DNA of 64,000 nucleotides from Aristolochia californica (Eukaryota > Streptophyta > Magnoliopsida > Piperales > Aristolochiaceae), in the NCBI GenBank assembly GCA_029961685.1, contig JARWKL010000001.1:60809314-60873313 (forward strand), given 5' to 3'. Below are positions 23,721-35,775 of this stretch, in pieces (the stretch's first letter is position 1; each line of letters begins with the position of its first letter). The position numbers and the translations under genes are program-made. The notes beneath the pieces were generated by a model. That model had not been told where the DNA came from. It did no database searches and worked only from the letters and a program-made list of their open reading frames with translations.

Positions 23721-25029
23721 CCACCTAGCTTTGACATCTGATGCCTTTACAAGCTCACCTTCATAGAGAACCACCATTTTTCTTTTTCTTTTTTTAATGA
23801 CAGTGAACCAGGTTTTTAATGTTATTAAAATCTAACCGACCATTAAGATGGCCGGATTTTATCTAATCGGATTTGACCGGGTTCAAGTGGGATGCTGACC
23901 TTTAGATTTATTATATATTTTTGTTTCATTAACTTTAACACAATCTGATAGATTCATAAGTTGGCATGATATTTTTCATGCAAGTGTTTAATATCTGCTT
24001 TTAGTACTCCTAAAATAAATTATCGAGTCTCTTATACTGATTATCGAATCAAACCTGATTCAACCAACCAGTCAAATTACATCAACCAGCTGGGTCTTTC
24101 CATTAAAGTGGCTAATATTAATATTAACTGATACTTGGACTTTCAGTCACTAATGACCATGGATAATGACCCCTTACAATTGTTTATGAGAACTCTAGAA
24201 GTTATTTGACTAATGAAATTTGGCAGAATCTTGTTCAAAATTGTTGGCCGATGAAAAACTTGCTCTTACACAGAGATTAAATAATTATTTTGCCGAATAC
24301 TCAAAATCTGGACTTGCATATGCAAAGACACTTGACTGCTTTTATGGATTCAACGTGATGAATTATTAAAATGGTAACATAGTATTCATTATATTGCTTG
24401 CTACGAGAAAAATACAAAAAAAAAAAAAAATCAGAAAAGAAAAGAAAAGACAAAAAAATGGAGAGAAATGATGTATTTTCTGTTGTTTGGTAGCAAATAA
24501 TCATTGAGAGAAAATTTTAATAGTCAAAATTTTTAAATATTACTAATTTTCTTTTTTTTATTATCCACGTGTACCCAAACAAGATAAACTATATTTTTCT
24601 TTAATTTTATCTCTCATTTTCTATGGAAACAAGAGAAAAGAAATATCTTTTCTCTCTCTAGAGACCCATGCAACAATTTTCCAATAAGTTATTGATACAC
24701 TCTATCCTTAGTAAGATATGCTTAATATCATAAACGTCATCAACTAATTTAAAATAATGAAACATGTGGGTTCGTATCTTGAAAGATTTAACATCCATTT
24801 AAATACTCCTCTTAATGGTGTTTTTTTCCATAACAGCACATAATGTTCAAAACCTGATATGCATGAAGTCACTCTCTATAGTCTAACTTGCCATTAATTA
24901 TACAATGTGAAACTAATAAAAAAGATCAAAGTAATATTATATCAACTCAAAGTTTTTTTTTTTATAAAGTTGTTTCCTCTACTCATTGTAATATTAGAAT
25001 AAGTATCACAATTGCAGCTTCCTTTCGAA

Positions 25030-25776
25030 TAAGGGTGGCATTGAATCAAGTCGAGCCCGAACTTGCCTATGTTCGAGTTGGGTTTGATTTAAATATTTTG
25101 AACTCGATCTCTAGCGGAGCCTAGCCTCGAGCCTAAAATTTTAATCGAGCTCGAGCCCAATAATTTTAACCAAGTTCGAGCTTCCACCTATATTTAAACT
25201 TTTGCATAAAATACATGTCAAATAAATTATATATAAAATTATCTATACACTTTGCCTAAAATTATTTATAAAAGCTGCATAATTATGCATAAAAGTTATT
25301 CAATAATCAAATACAAAAACATCATTGAAATATCAATATCAATATAAAATGGTTGATGTCTCCTTTGTAATTAAGAGCTCGAAACACAACGCAATTAAAC
25401 TACATTCGACATATATCTAGCAGTGTTGACTGCTGAGGATTGACGAATTGTTTGGCAAACAATTAAAACGCCCAACAAAATAATACAATGGAAAAATGGA
25501 AAAATCAAGAGAATGGTAAGAACTAAAAACAGAAAAACCAACAGTAGGGTAAGAGCCATTACCTTTGAGAAATGAGTAACAAAAAACTCCTAAAACAACA
25601 TGAGGCATTCGTCCATAGCAGTTTTAATGCGAGATCGAAAATAAATAATGGAATACTGAAGATAAAAATGAAAAAAATCATTATTAGTATTTTACATCGA
25701 CAGCGAGAAATAAACTGAATCGAACCAAGCCTGGCTTGAGCCGCTCACGAACTGGCTTGGTTAGATGCCACCCCTA
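25030..25776. mobile_element. non-autonomous hAT-type MITE, 747 bp
   Basis: The left end reads TAAGGGTGGCATTGAATCAA. The right end, read inward on the minus strand, is TAGGGGTGGCATCTAACCAA, so the terminal inverted repeats are imperfect. The flanks CTTTCGAA (25022-25029) and CTTTCAAG (25777-25784) match at 6 of 8 positions, the 8-bp target duplication expected of hAT elements. The interior is AT-rich with GAGCTCGAGCC-like motifs near the ends and has no transposase ORF, so it is non-autonomous. Decay of the duplication suggests an old insertion. Confidence 0.7.
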
Positions 25777-26573
25777 CTTTCAAGACCATCGACTGAAGGG
25801 AATTTTGCAAACATAGATTTTATAATTAACGAAAAATATTATGAAGTTTAAAATTTTATACGTGGAATTAGTAGGACTTGGATCTAATACATACGATTAG
25901 AGCACGTATGAATAATCATCAGTAAAATTTTATTAATTTACTAGATAAATAAATTAAAATATAACATTATTTTAATTTTTATAAATCTACCTCTTTCAAA
26001 ATAAAAAAATAAAAACTCAATTTCCTATATGAATATATTCAGCTAAAAATAAAATAATATCTATATAAAAATCATTAATAGAATTTAGACGTAGAAAAAT
26101 TATAATTTTTGTCTAGTAGTTCAATATTTGAGTAAAATATTTAGAACCAAGAGAATATGAGATGGAATCAAGGTCGTCTACGGGTTTAGAGTTTAGGGTT
26201 TAGCATATGTATAAATGAATAATCATTTTTTTTTCTCTTACTAAAACGCAGGGTTTACGTTTTAAATTCATGAAGTATGAAAAACAAATCTATAGTAACA
26301 AGTAAACCATATATAGTAGGAAATTAAAATAGGCATTAAAAATTTGAAAAGCAAATTATAGTTTGATAATGTAAGGAGGTTGCAGGACGTCTTGGCAACT
26401 GGGAAGAGACAATAATATAGAACCTAAAAGTCAATCAAGAGACGAGTCAGTTTTGTCTGTGTGCTTGAAAGAGCAATTTGGTTTTGCTGAGACAGGTTAT
26501 TTATAGGTTATATTAGGAAGAGATTCATCAACCTCTCCCCTCCCTGACAGGAATTAGCTCTGGAGAAGAAGAC
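25777..26573. other. intergenic: upstream region of the ProT-like gene
   Basis: AT-rich, no gene seen. It probably holds the promoter of the plus-strand transporter gene, including the TATA-like element at 26499-26508. Confidence 0.5.
26499..26508 (+). promoter_or_regulatory. putative TATA box of the ProT-like gene
   Basis: TATTTATAGG lies 66 bases before the start codon, leaving a short leader of about 35-40 bases if transcription starts about 30 bases downstream. Position and composition are the only support. Confidence 0.4.
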
Positions 26574-29500
26574 ATGGCAGGAGAGGGAGATGGTGCAGAA
26601 AACAAGAGTACTTTCAGTGTTGAAATTGAGAAGGGTGCTGCAGGTGCTAAAGTCCATGAAGAATTTTTTTCGGCATCTGCTCATACTGTTGGTCGCGGTT
26701 AGTTCCAGCACTGTACATCTTCTTCTTCCTCTTCCTCTTCCTCTTCTTCTTTTCTTCGTCGTCGTCACCACCATTGCCATTTCTTCCTCTTTCTCGTTTG
26801 TTTTTTTTTTATTTATAAACCACTGTTCACACTCACAGTTACAAATCCTCCTTATTCTTATAGTTCTGACTGAGTATAGTCACAATCCCATTACTGTCGG
26901 ATTGATCCTTCTCTACATATTTTTCTCTGGAAATAGCACAGATGATCTTATTTATTTAAAGGAAATAAAAGAAAGAAAGTCTAGCTGTCGATTTCTATCC
27001 TTGCAAGAACTAAGCAGAAGATTACAGTTTCTGACGTTCTGGGTGTTGTTTTGAAAGTCAGATTCATGGATTCAGGTGGGTATTTTGCTGGTTTCGAGCT
27101 TCAACTGTGGATATATCTTGACGTTTTCGAATCTGATGTTGGTGCCGTTGGGATGGGCGTGGGGACTGGTTTGTCTGTCAGTGATCGGAATCTTCACGTT
27201 CTACGCCAATTGGCTCTTGGCAGAATTCCATGTCATCGACGGCCAACGCTTCATCAGATACAGAGATCTCATGGGCTTCGTTTTTGGTGAGTTCCTTCTC
27301 CTTCTTCCTCTTTTTCTTGTTCTTGTTTTCTTCTTACTCTTTTTCTTCCTCTTTCCGCTCCTTTGAAAGTGTGCGCCTGGGAAGTCGAACCGAAGAGATG
27401 GCCAATAAATGCAATTCTTTTGTTTTGACTTCTCAGAGAAAACAATCACAGGAAGGTTTTCGTTTCCTTTTAGAAAATATCTACAGCCAATTAACCACGA
27501 ATGCTTATCTCTATCTTTAATCTTTGAGAGGAAACAATCACTCAGAATCCCATCAAGGGTTCCACTTTTGAAAACAAAACAATAAATCCAGCATGATTCA
27601 TCGCTTCCAGACAGTAATGATCTTGATAACATCCAACTTTATGAAAACTGGATCTTGGCCACAGGCACGAAGATGTATTATTTGACATGGGTGCTACAGT
27701 TCCTGACCCTTCTCCTTGGCAACATGGGCTTCATCCTCCTGGGAGGGAGAGCACTCAAGGTATGACACACTCGTGAGCCTTAAAAAAAGGATTTTTTATT
27801 GATTATGTATCTAATTATATATAATAATAACAAAACATTAAATTGGGTCTAAGGTCTATCCTAAAATAACTAGCTAATTTAAGAATTTTATTTTCTAAAT
27901 AATAAACTCAAGATCTTTGTACTCACTAATCCATGTGGGACTATTCTTTAACAGTCTCTCTCACGTGCTCTCATTTGTAGTTTTACATGTCGATAATACC
28001 CATGCGGGCTTTATACTATGTTAAGTTAGGTCTAAGGCCCATCCCAAAATTACTAGCCAACTTAAATTTTTTTTTTCCAACTAATAAACTCAAGATCTCC
28101 ATACTTATTAATCCATGTAGGATTATTTACTAACACAACGGAATTCTTATTATAAGATATTGACCGTTTATATATTCTCATAACTTTTATGACAAAAACA
28201 CCCATATAGGTGGATCTGTACAAACCTTCACAACCCTCCTTCTCAAGGTAAGGGTAGCTCCACTAAGGGGAATTGAAGGGTCATAAAGGTGTATTTTATG
28301 CAAGTGAGGAACATTTTATATGGTTGTGTTAATCTAAGTATTCAGTAATATAGTATTATTGAATTTATGAAATTATAAAAAAAAAAATCCGAATGTGGAT
28401 GACAAGATAGGTCTACATCCTACAGATGAATTTTAAAATATTTAACAGGAGATCAATTAATTGGTGACAGATTAACAATTCCAACCCATACATGCAGGAG
28501 ATCAATTCAGAGTTCAGTGACTCCCCTATAAGCCTTCAATGGTGTGTGGCCATAACAGGAGTTCTTTTATTTGTGTTTGGAGTTGCAGTTCCCACCATGT
28601 CAGCCATGAGACATTGGTTAGGAGCCTCGACCATCATGGCTGCACTCTATATAGCTGTGCTCTTGGAAATTCTAGTTAGAGATGGTACATTTTTTCCTCT
28701 ATTCTCAATCTCTCAAAACGTGTTGGTGTCTTTAGATTTTTTTTTATTTTATGTTCGCAAAGGTTTGAAATTTTCCTAACGTTTGACAGGGCGAGCTAGC
28801 AAAGCTAAGGACTACACCATTGTTGGAAGTAAGGTGGATAAGGTCTTCAATGCTTTCGGTGCAATATCCGCGATCCTCGTCTGTAATTCCTCCGGGCTAC
28901 TGCCGGAGATACAGGTAGTATTCTTCATCCCTGACTCATTTCCTCTGGATTTCACTGGTTTTTTTAAAAAAGAGAAGTTTCTCGTCTTTGCAGTCAACTC
29001 TAAGGAGCCCTGTGGTGAAGAACATGAGGAAGGCCTTGTATTCTCAGTACTCAATTGGCCTTACAGTCTACTATGGTGTGAGCATCGTTGGGTACTGGGC
29101 GTATGGCTCCTCGGTCTCAGAATACCTCCCCAAAGAGCTCAGTGGACCAAAGTGGGCAAAAGTCCTCATCAATGCAACAGTGTTTCTGCAATCAACAATC
29201 TCCCAACAAGTAATCAAGCTTCATCTCTAAACCCTTTTCCTCTTCCATTATCTTGCGTTAATTTCCTTCATTAAACTCGATCTAATCGACCAATCGAATC
29301 AGATGTTTGTGGCACCAATCCATGAGGCACTTGATACACACTTCTTGAAGCTGGAAGAGAGCATATACTCAAAAGAGAATCGGAAGAGAGTAACCCTATT
29401 GCGTGCACTCTTCTTTGGAGCAAACTCACTCATTGCCGCCATGTTTCCATTCATGGGAGACTTTGTGAACCTCTTGGGATCCTTCACTCTCTTCCCTCTG

Positions 29501-29764
29501 ACGTTCATCTTCCCCAGCATGATTTTCATCAAGGTTTGTCTCTCATGTTCTTCTTCATTTCTTCTGATCACAACCAGGGTTCACTGCGTGTTGTTTACGG
29601 TTCAATTGGTGCAGATTAGGGGGAAGAAAGCTAGAAGAATCAAAATGGTTTGGCATTGGAGTATCATTTTTGTTTCGTCTTTGCTGGCAGTGATCACAAC
29701 GACTGCTGCTATGAGATTAATTGTAAATAACGCAAGGGTTTACCATTTTTTCGCCAACACATGA
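26574..29764 (+). CDS. proline-transporter-like amino acid permease (AAAP family)
   Basis: Eight exons (26574-26697, 27062-27286, 27665-27759, 28498-28684, 28790-28914, 28994-29209, 29303-29533, 29615-29764) join in phase to 450 residues, the usual length for plant ProT carriers. Family marks are DSWIQVGILL, NLMLVPLGWAWG, RFIRYRDLMGFVFG, YYLTWVLQF, SSGLLPEIQSTLRSPVVKNM, GYWAYGSSVSEYLP, FPFMGDFVNLLGS and FPLTFIFP. About eleven hydrophobic spans are visible. ProT proteins are plasma-membrane proton symporters for proline, glycine betaine and GABA. This one diverges from typical ProT in the second half (for example EALDTHFLKLEES), so its substrate is uncertain. The start ATG at 26574 opens a short acidic N-terminus. 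The third intron (27760-28497) contains a duplicated repeat. Exon borders are inferred by eye. Confidence 0.88.
27841..28136. repeat. two direct copies of a 115-bp repeat in an intron
   Basis: Copies at 27841-27955 and 28022-28136 share GGTCTAAGG, CCTAAAATAACTAGC (CCCAAAATTACTAGC), AATAAACTCAAGATCT, TAATCCATGT and the start of ACTATTC. They lie about 181 bases apart and differ by scattered substitutions. It is a dispersed plant-type repeat, present here twice in the third intron of the transporter gene. Confidence 0.75.
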
Positions 29765-30275
29765 AAAGAGATTTGGATAATTATGTATTAGTTCTTGATT
29801 AGTACTAATGTGGAAGACGAAACAGATTGGAACGTAATAGATTTTAATATAAGTGCAAATGACAGTCCATTTTATTATAAGTTCTTCTGTAAGAAGATTA
29901 GATTTATTAGTTAATTTTGGCTTTTAATTCATTTGGACAGCTCCTTCCAAAAACATTGAGACAAATTAAACACTAATTAATATAATTTCCTGAGATAAAT
30001 CTCAATAATCAAGGCCATCCATTCGTATGGTCCCACCTGAGCCAATAAATGTCCCAACTGCCCCCTTACCCCCCCTTTAATGCAATATCCTTTTTCATAA
30101 CATCCACTCTCCCAAGTGCCAACCACAACAACGAGTGAAACAAACACAAGAAGAAACAAAACCCCGTGAAATCGATCAGATTCATTCCCCCAAGCAACCG
30201 AGGCCAGCAAAACCCAGTTGAGAGCTCTCCACAGAATTCCATTTGGGCCATCCTCGATTTCATTAAACAAAAACC
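29765..30275. other. intergenic: transporter 3' UTR and next promoter
   Basis: The left part is the 3' UTR of the transporter. The last 200 bases are CA-rich and are probably the leader of the small gene that follows. No ORF of interest. Confidence 0.5.
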
Positions 30276-30647
30276 ATGTCGATTGAAATGGCCTCAGGCA
30301 AGTTCTCGTACCAGAGGCTGAAAAAGGTTTCAGAAGAACCAGACTGTGTACTTGAAGCAGAGGTTCAAAGAGAGGAGAGACTGAGCAGAGCGGCGAGAAG
30401 CTGGTGGAGGTTCAGACGATTGTCCGGCAGGAGGAGGTCGAGGGTTCGAATCCCCAATCTGAGGAAGTTTCTGAGGAGGAGAAGCAAACTCGTCTCCGCC
30501 GTCAGAGTTTCCTGGGTCAAGCTGCGGAGGAGGTTAATGGAGAGTAGATCTCATTTCGCGGAACTGTTTGCTGGGAATTATATGTTTATGCAGGTGAGCC
30601 CAGCGCCTCTGGGGTTTGTGGACAAACCTCTTCCCCACGTCGCTTGA
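30276..30647 (+). CDS. small basic plant protein of unknown function
   Basis: Single exon, 123 residues. It begins MSIEMASGKFSYQRLKK, has a very Arg-rich middle (SWWRFRRLSGRRRSRVRI, LRKFLRRRSKL), then VSWVKLRRRLMESRSHFAEL and FAGNYMFMQVSP near the end. I recognise this order (S-YQRL start, Arg-rich helix, SWVK-RL, FAGNY-FMQV) from small intronless plant proteins of unknown function. There is no signal peptide or membrane span. The Arg clusters would allow nuclear or membrane-surface binding, but that is a guess. The ATG follows a purine-rich leader in good context (ACC ATG). The short conserved C-terminal block argues that this is a real gene rather than chance. Confidence 0.75.
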   Translation: MSIEMASGKFSYQRLKKVSEEPDCVLEAEVQREERLSRAARSWWRFRRLSGRRRSRVRIPNLRKFLRRRSKLVSAVRVSWVKLRRRLMESRSHFAELFAGNYMFMQVSPAPLGFVDKPLPHVA

Positions 30648-31794
30648 GTTCATCATCTCGACAACAATGTCGAAACTGGAGACTGTAATTTCTTTCCTTT
30701 TTGAGCAACTACGGTTTCTGGGTCTTGTTTTTATCAACACATTCCAGAAACCCTTTACCCAAATCTCTGTGTTCTCTCCCTGCTTCCGTAGAATCGTGAT
30801 TTGAGATGACTGTAAATGGTAGTAATGAAGCATAGTTTTTCACTCTTTTGTATGTTAATCTTCTCATGGCTGATAGTGATCTTGACAACACAACTCAAAA
30901 TTTCTTGTCGGGCAGTGAAATTTTCAGCGTCTTGTAAGGGTTTTGATTTTTGGGTTGCGTCCATTGCTGATCGCCATGAATGGCCGCCGCAGATGGAGTA
31001 GAAATCAGACATGGACACATTGTAGAAAGCATTCAGTGGCAGTTGTGGTTCGTCGGCCACATTCAATTCGTGGCCATGAATTTCTGAAAGCGGTTTTTTT
31101 AGCAAGTAAAACCGAGTCGAATTTCATTAATTAAATGTGAAAATTAATCAGTAAAAATACTCCTTTGACAAACAGACGTAAAAAATGAAAACCTCCAATG
31201 AGAGGATGGAAAAAGAAAAACAGAAAAATGAGAAGCCAGAGTGATTGCGATACCTCACTGAAGATGATTCTCTGGAACTGAAATTAATGCAGTTTCTTTT
31301 CGAGTTTTCGTAGCTTTGAGCCTTCACTTTCATGACCCTTCCCAAGGACCGCCAGTCTCCAAAACGACCTCAAACGGGTCTAACGAAGCCGACCGGAAAG
31401 TGCCGGTTCAACTCGAGCTCATATATATATATATAATATAATGGTGTAGAATTCGATCTTTACCGGTAACGATACCTTGCACAATTTGCTTACCCGATTA
31501 TCCGTTTATTTTATTTCAATTCAAATTAATTAATTATTTATTTATTTTAAATCCATAAAATCCTTTAAATAATTTAAATAAGTAAAAAAAAATACTAAAT
31601 ATGTAATGAAATTTTAGCAATACATATTATTATTTACTTTTGATTTAAAAAATAATGTACATAATTTACATTTCATTAATGGAAAAAAGAGTATTATGGA
31701 CCTAAATATTTCTAATTTTATGCACTTAATTTTTAATTTAACCTTCAAAATGACAAGTCTACAAATTCGTGATTAATGTTAAATATTTTTTTTA

Positions 31795-33223
31795 TAATTC
31801 TATCAATTGTTAACAATAAAATGAAGAAAACAATATTATTATAAATATAATGACTTTAAATGATATTCTTATAAATTATATGATTTTTTCATATATATAT
31901 ATATAAATACTAATTTATTCTTTAGTACTTATTTGAGGGTTCCAAATCCCAAATAAGGGGGTTAGTGCACTTACTTAGTGTAAGTAAAAATGAATAACCT
32001 AATGTAAGTAAAAGTGAAAACGAATCACTTGTTGGTATTAGTGTGATAGATGAAAAGTTCACTGGAAAATACTTTATTGTATTAGTGCCCAAAATAAAAC
32101 ATGTAGTGTAAACAAAATAATGAGTTACTTTTATAATATAACTAAACGGATAATTAACCTAAAAACATATATGGTTATTACCCTAATAAGCAATTTAATG
32201 TAGTCTTAGAATAAATTAATATACTAATTAATTAAGTGATATTTAATTAATAATATAAGATATATTGTAGTTTAGTCTAAATTAATACAATAATTACGTG
32301 TGACAATTAACCTGTGCAATGATTAATTACAAAAAATAGAGAAATAAAAAGTAAAAAATGACAGTAATGAATATAATAAATAAATAAATATTTTATTAAT
32401 AATATAAGATATATTTTACGTAGTATAAATTAATAATATACTTTTAAAAAATAAAAATTATTAGTTTAATTAATTATAAAATAGAATAATTAAAAAAACT
32501 TTATCAAATGCTTACTTTAACAATATTTTAATTATCACGCTTAAATCACTAATTTAATATAGTAATAAAAATAATTAATATAATATATACATACATATAT
32601 ATATTATTTAATAACATAAGATAGATTCTTATGTAAGTATAAATTAATAATATACTTCTACAAAATAAAGATTATTAGTTTAATTAATTATAAAATAGAA
32701 TAATAAAAAAAACTTTATCAAATGCTTATTTTAAAAATATTTTAATTATTACTCTTAAATCATTAATTTAATATAGTAATAAAAATAATTAATATAATAA
32801 ATAAATAAATTTAATATTTTTTAATAACATAAGATAAAATTTTATATAATATAAATTAATAACGACATAAGATTTTGGTGAGAATTCTAATTTACCCACT
32901 TTACTCAAGAACGAATTGAAGTGAATGAACAAATTCACCTACTTTAATTAGGAGGTGAGTTCAAGTTTATCCACTTGAACTTACTTCCCGTGTGCGTTAG
33001 TGCACTAATGCGTTCGGGTCAAATAACAATAAAATCACTTACGCTATCACGTGACCTGGGCATGCACTAATTCTATCAATTGTTAACAATAAAATGAAGA
33101 AAACAATATTATTATAAATATAATAAGTTCAATGATATTCTTATAAATTATATGATTTTCCAAAAAATAATAAAAAATACTAATTTATTCTCTAATACTT
33201 GTTCGAAGGTTCCAGATTCGAGA
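31795..33223. repeat. 155-bp direct repeats flanking a 1.1-kb AT-rich segment
   Basis: Copies at about 31795-31953 and 33069-33223 share CTATCAATTGTTAACAATAA, GATATTCTTATAAATTATAT and CTAATTTATTC, with GGTTCCAAATC against GGTTCCAGATT at the ends. They bracket about 1.1 kb that contains the 213-bp tandem array. The layout could be very short LTRs or a segmental duplication. No PBS or polypurine tract was recognised, so the class is open. Confidence 0.6.
32395..32865. repeat. tandem array of about 213-bp AT-rich units
   Basis: Two full units (about 32395-32607 and 32608-32820) and the start of a third share ATAAGATA, ATAAATTAATAATATACTT, ATTAGTTTAATTAATTATAA and TTTATCAAATGCTTA. A partial match also occurs at about 32244-32270. 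The units differ by scattered substitutions. Confidence 0.7.
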
Positions 33224-33600
33224 TACTAAAGCTTGGAATCCTTTTGATAATGGATAGATACATATGAATCCAAGGGAAAAACGTGCACACTTGGAGCATC
33301 TCGTTTGCCGCATGCAACAGACTCGTTTTCTTCCCGAATCAGCAAGAAAGCAACTACGCTGAACTCCCTGATTTCCTCGCCTTTTGTCTTCTCCCGTCTC
33401 TTCACGCTTTTATACTTTCAAACCTTTCTACCCGGCTAACCAACTCCTTGGCTCCATATTTCAATCTTCTCTTCACCCACTCGTAAACAATGAATAAGAA
33501 TAGAAGATTAAACATACGACTCACAGGATTTTTTATTTTTTTTACTTTTGTCGTGCAAACCTGAGATCGGCTGGTCAAATAATTGGTCAGATTCAAGGGT

Positions 33601-35775
33601 CCAACTACACTTGTATGAACATCCGCCGTCGCCGACTTGATTACGAAGCAAAACACATCGGCGTCTTTGTACTTCATGTGAACAGTGTTTGCGTGGTCCC
33701 ATGATAATCCACTCAGGTTTCTTTCATAGCCTCACTTCTCCCTGTCGGCGCAAAATTCGCTTCCATACCAAATCTTCGATCCGGTTCTTGCGGTGAGTTG
33801 TTCAGGTCTTTATATGCTCTTCCTTCTCCTTCTATATCTTTTTCCGTTATCCCGATTTTCTGAAGCATGAATTTGAATACTTGATATGTCATCTGTCTGG
33901 AATATTTTTGTAATCGGTTGTTGTGGGAATTAAAATGGGTCATAGGGCTGGGATTCTGTCGAGTTCCGAAGAACATGTTGCACTTGAGAACAATTTTATC
34001 CGAGGGGAAATTGGAGTAATGCTTCGTCACGGTTTGATCGAGAATCGGATTCTGCTGTTTGTTGGCGTTAATTAGCCGATTGAAAGAGCTAACTTTTATG
34101 TTATTTTAAGCAACCTTAAATATGGATAAGTATTTATTACGTTTCGGACTGCGGATAATGAACTGGAAGTTCCATGGTGTTTCGGATGGAATATTCTGCA
34201 CTTTGTGGTTGTTCCTTTGTAGGAGTTAATCTTTCGGGCTTGTTTACGTGTGGCATATTGATTATTTAGGGACGCTTAATGACTGAGCTACTGTTTATTA
34301 ATGGAAGAGAAATTCATGTTACGTTAAGCTCAAAAGTGTTGTACGTATAACTCATAAATTGTAAAATTGGTGGTGAAGAAAATGGAAAGAAATCTGCTTT
34401 CCAACAAGTTAAAACCTATGAAATTTGGAGCTCTAGTCCAAAATCTGGCAATTTTTGTTGGCATTTTTTCAATGCTCAAGATGCTGACTGTCCTGGAGTA
34501 GCGATTCCTCAATGGTTTGACGAATTGTAACTACAAAGATTCATTCCGTTATATTTAATTGGTTGATATTATCTTTGTTTTCTCTCCTTCAATTTTTATT
34601 TTTTTGAGAAAAAAATACATCATATATTTTTTTTTTGCTGAAATCAACATAAAAAACTCCGGGAAAGGGAACAAATAATGTATGGTAGTGGAAGAAATGA
34701 AATTTGAATTGTTAGACTTAGATTTAGGTCTAAATCATAAAGTTGTTGCACCCACACTTGGTGGATTTTTGTCCATTTTCCCTGTGTACTATTTTATTTT
34801 GAATATGTTCCCTTTGTACTATTACATCGAAGCTTTAGTAAATTGTGACGCTATGTTTCTGCTGTTATTTATTTAAGAAACTTTGTGCCATACTGCAGTA
34901 GAAAAGGAAACGACAAGTCAATTGTTTATAATATTGGCTCACATGTTTGTGTGCAGCTCAAGTGTGAAACATAGAATGTTGATAACTAAATGAATGGAAA
35001 AATGGAAGGCCAGATATTAAGGTGGAATTGATTTGGGCTACAATCAGATCCTGGTACATGTACAGAGAACACACAAACTTTGAGCGTGAATTCACTATCA
35101 GTTGACATTGACATCATCAATTAAGCATACTAAAATATTTTGCAGTGGTTCCATCAGTTGGATCTATGAGGATCATCTTGAATAAAATCCCATGTGATTA
35201 AGTCCCTGTAAGTGCTTTGATAAGAATGACTTGTGGGTGTCCTTTAGCCTATAGTAAAGTGTATACTTTGGAATAGTTAAAGACAACTTTAGTCTGCTTC
35301 CTTCTTTTCTTGAGTGTCCAAACTCAGATTATAAAATAAAAATATTTTATTTTTCAGAGTTCATGGTAGTAAAGAGGAATTTCTTGGCTGATTCACTTGA
35401 AATAAATGATTACAAATAATTGAAACTTGATTTAGGAAATTTATGCTAGAAGACTGGTACATTTGTACCAAATCACTGTCACACAATGAGAGCTGAAATA
35501 CCTTGATGATTCCATGAGACATGCTAATTATTTCTTAATTAAATGGGCAGATGCTTTTGGGTGACTAACAGCAGTGCCTCCTTGTTGAGAATAATTTGGT
35601 GGATATTGAATTATTTGTATGGATTCAAATGCTATCTAAAATTTTCAGCTTGCAGGTGTCCAATTTACTGCTGTCTTCAGTAGGTTATCAAATGCTTTCA
35701 CATGTTTTTCTAATTTCCTCTTCTTCTGCTTTCTGCAGGTATTGTTTATGATTTAGTATCAGACTCATCGAAAGT
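33601..35775 (+). other. leader exon and 1.9-kb 5' UTR intron of the RGLG gene
   Basis: A strong donor (TTGCG then GTGAGTTG) lies at 33793 and a strong acceptor (TTTCTGCAG) ends at 35738, 37 bases before the RGLG start codon. I infer a noncoding first exon at about 33700-33792 and a 1,946-base leader intron. No ORF in the intron is credible. Long leader introns often raise expression in plants, but that is general knowledge and not visible here. Confidence 0.55.

Larger units (their letters stand above)
21531..25029. other. intergenic, repeat-rich
   Basis: No gene seen. It contains a G-run cluster (21631-21665), short TE-like segments rich in GAGCTCG-type motifs (about 21880-22460), a diverged tandem pair (23430-23710), and an AT-rich dispersed repeat (24515-24660) that also occurs near 10187. 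Confidence 0.5.
30648..33600. other. intergenic, extremely AT-rich repeats
   Basis: After about 400 bases of probable 3' UTR the sequence becomes nearly all A and T. It includes a TA microsatellite (31421-31436), a 155-bp direct repeat pair and 213-bp tandem units, listed separately. No coding gene seen. Confidence 0.5.

Noticed and set aside
26590..27054. 154-codon plus-strand ORF overlapping the first exon of the transporter
   Set aside because: Wrong frame relative to the exon. The Leu/Ser/Pro-rich stretch comes from a CTT-rich intron.
31421..31436. TA microsatellite as a possible regulatory element
   Set aside because: Simple sequence with no further support in a generally AT-rich region.
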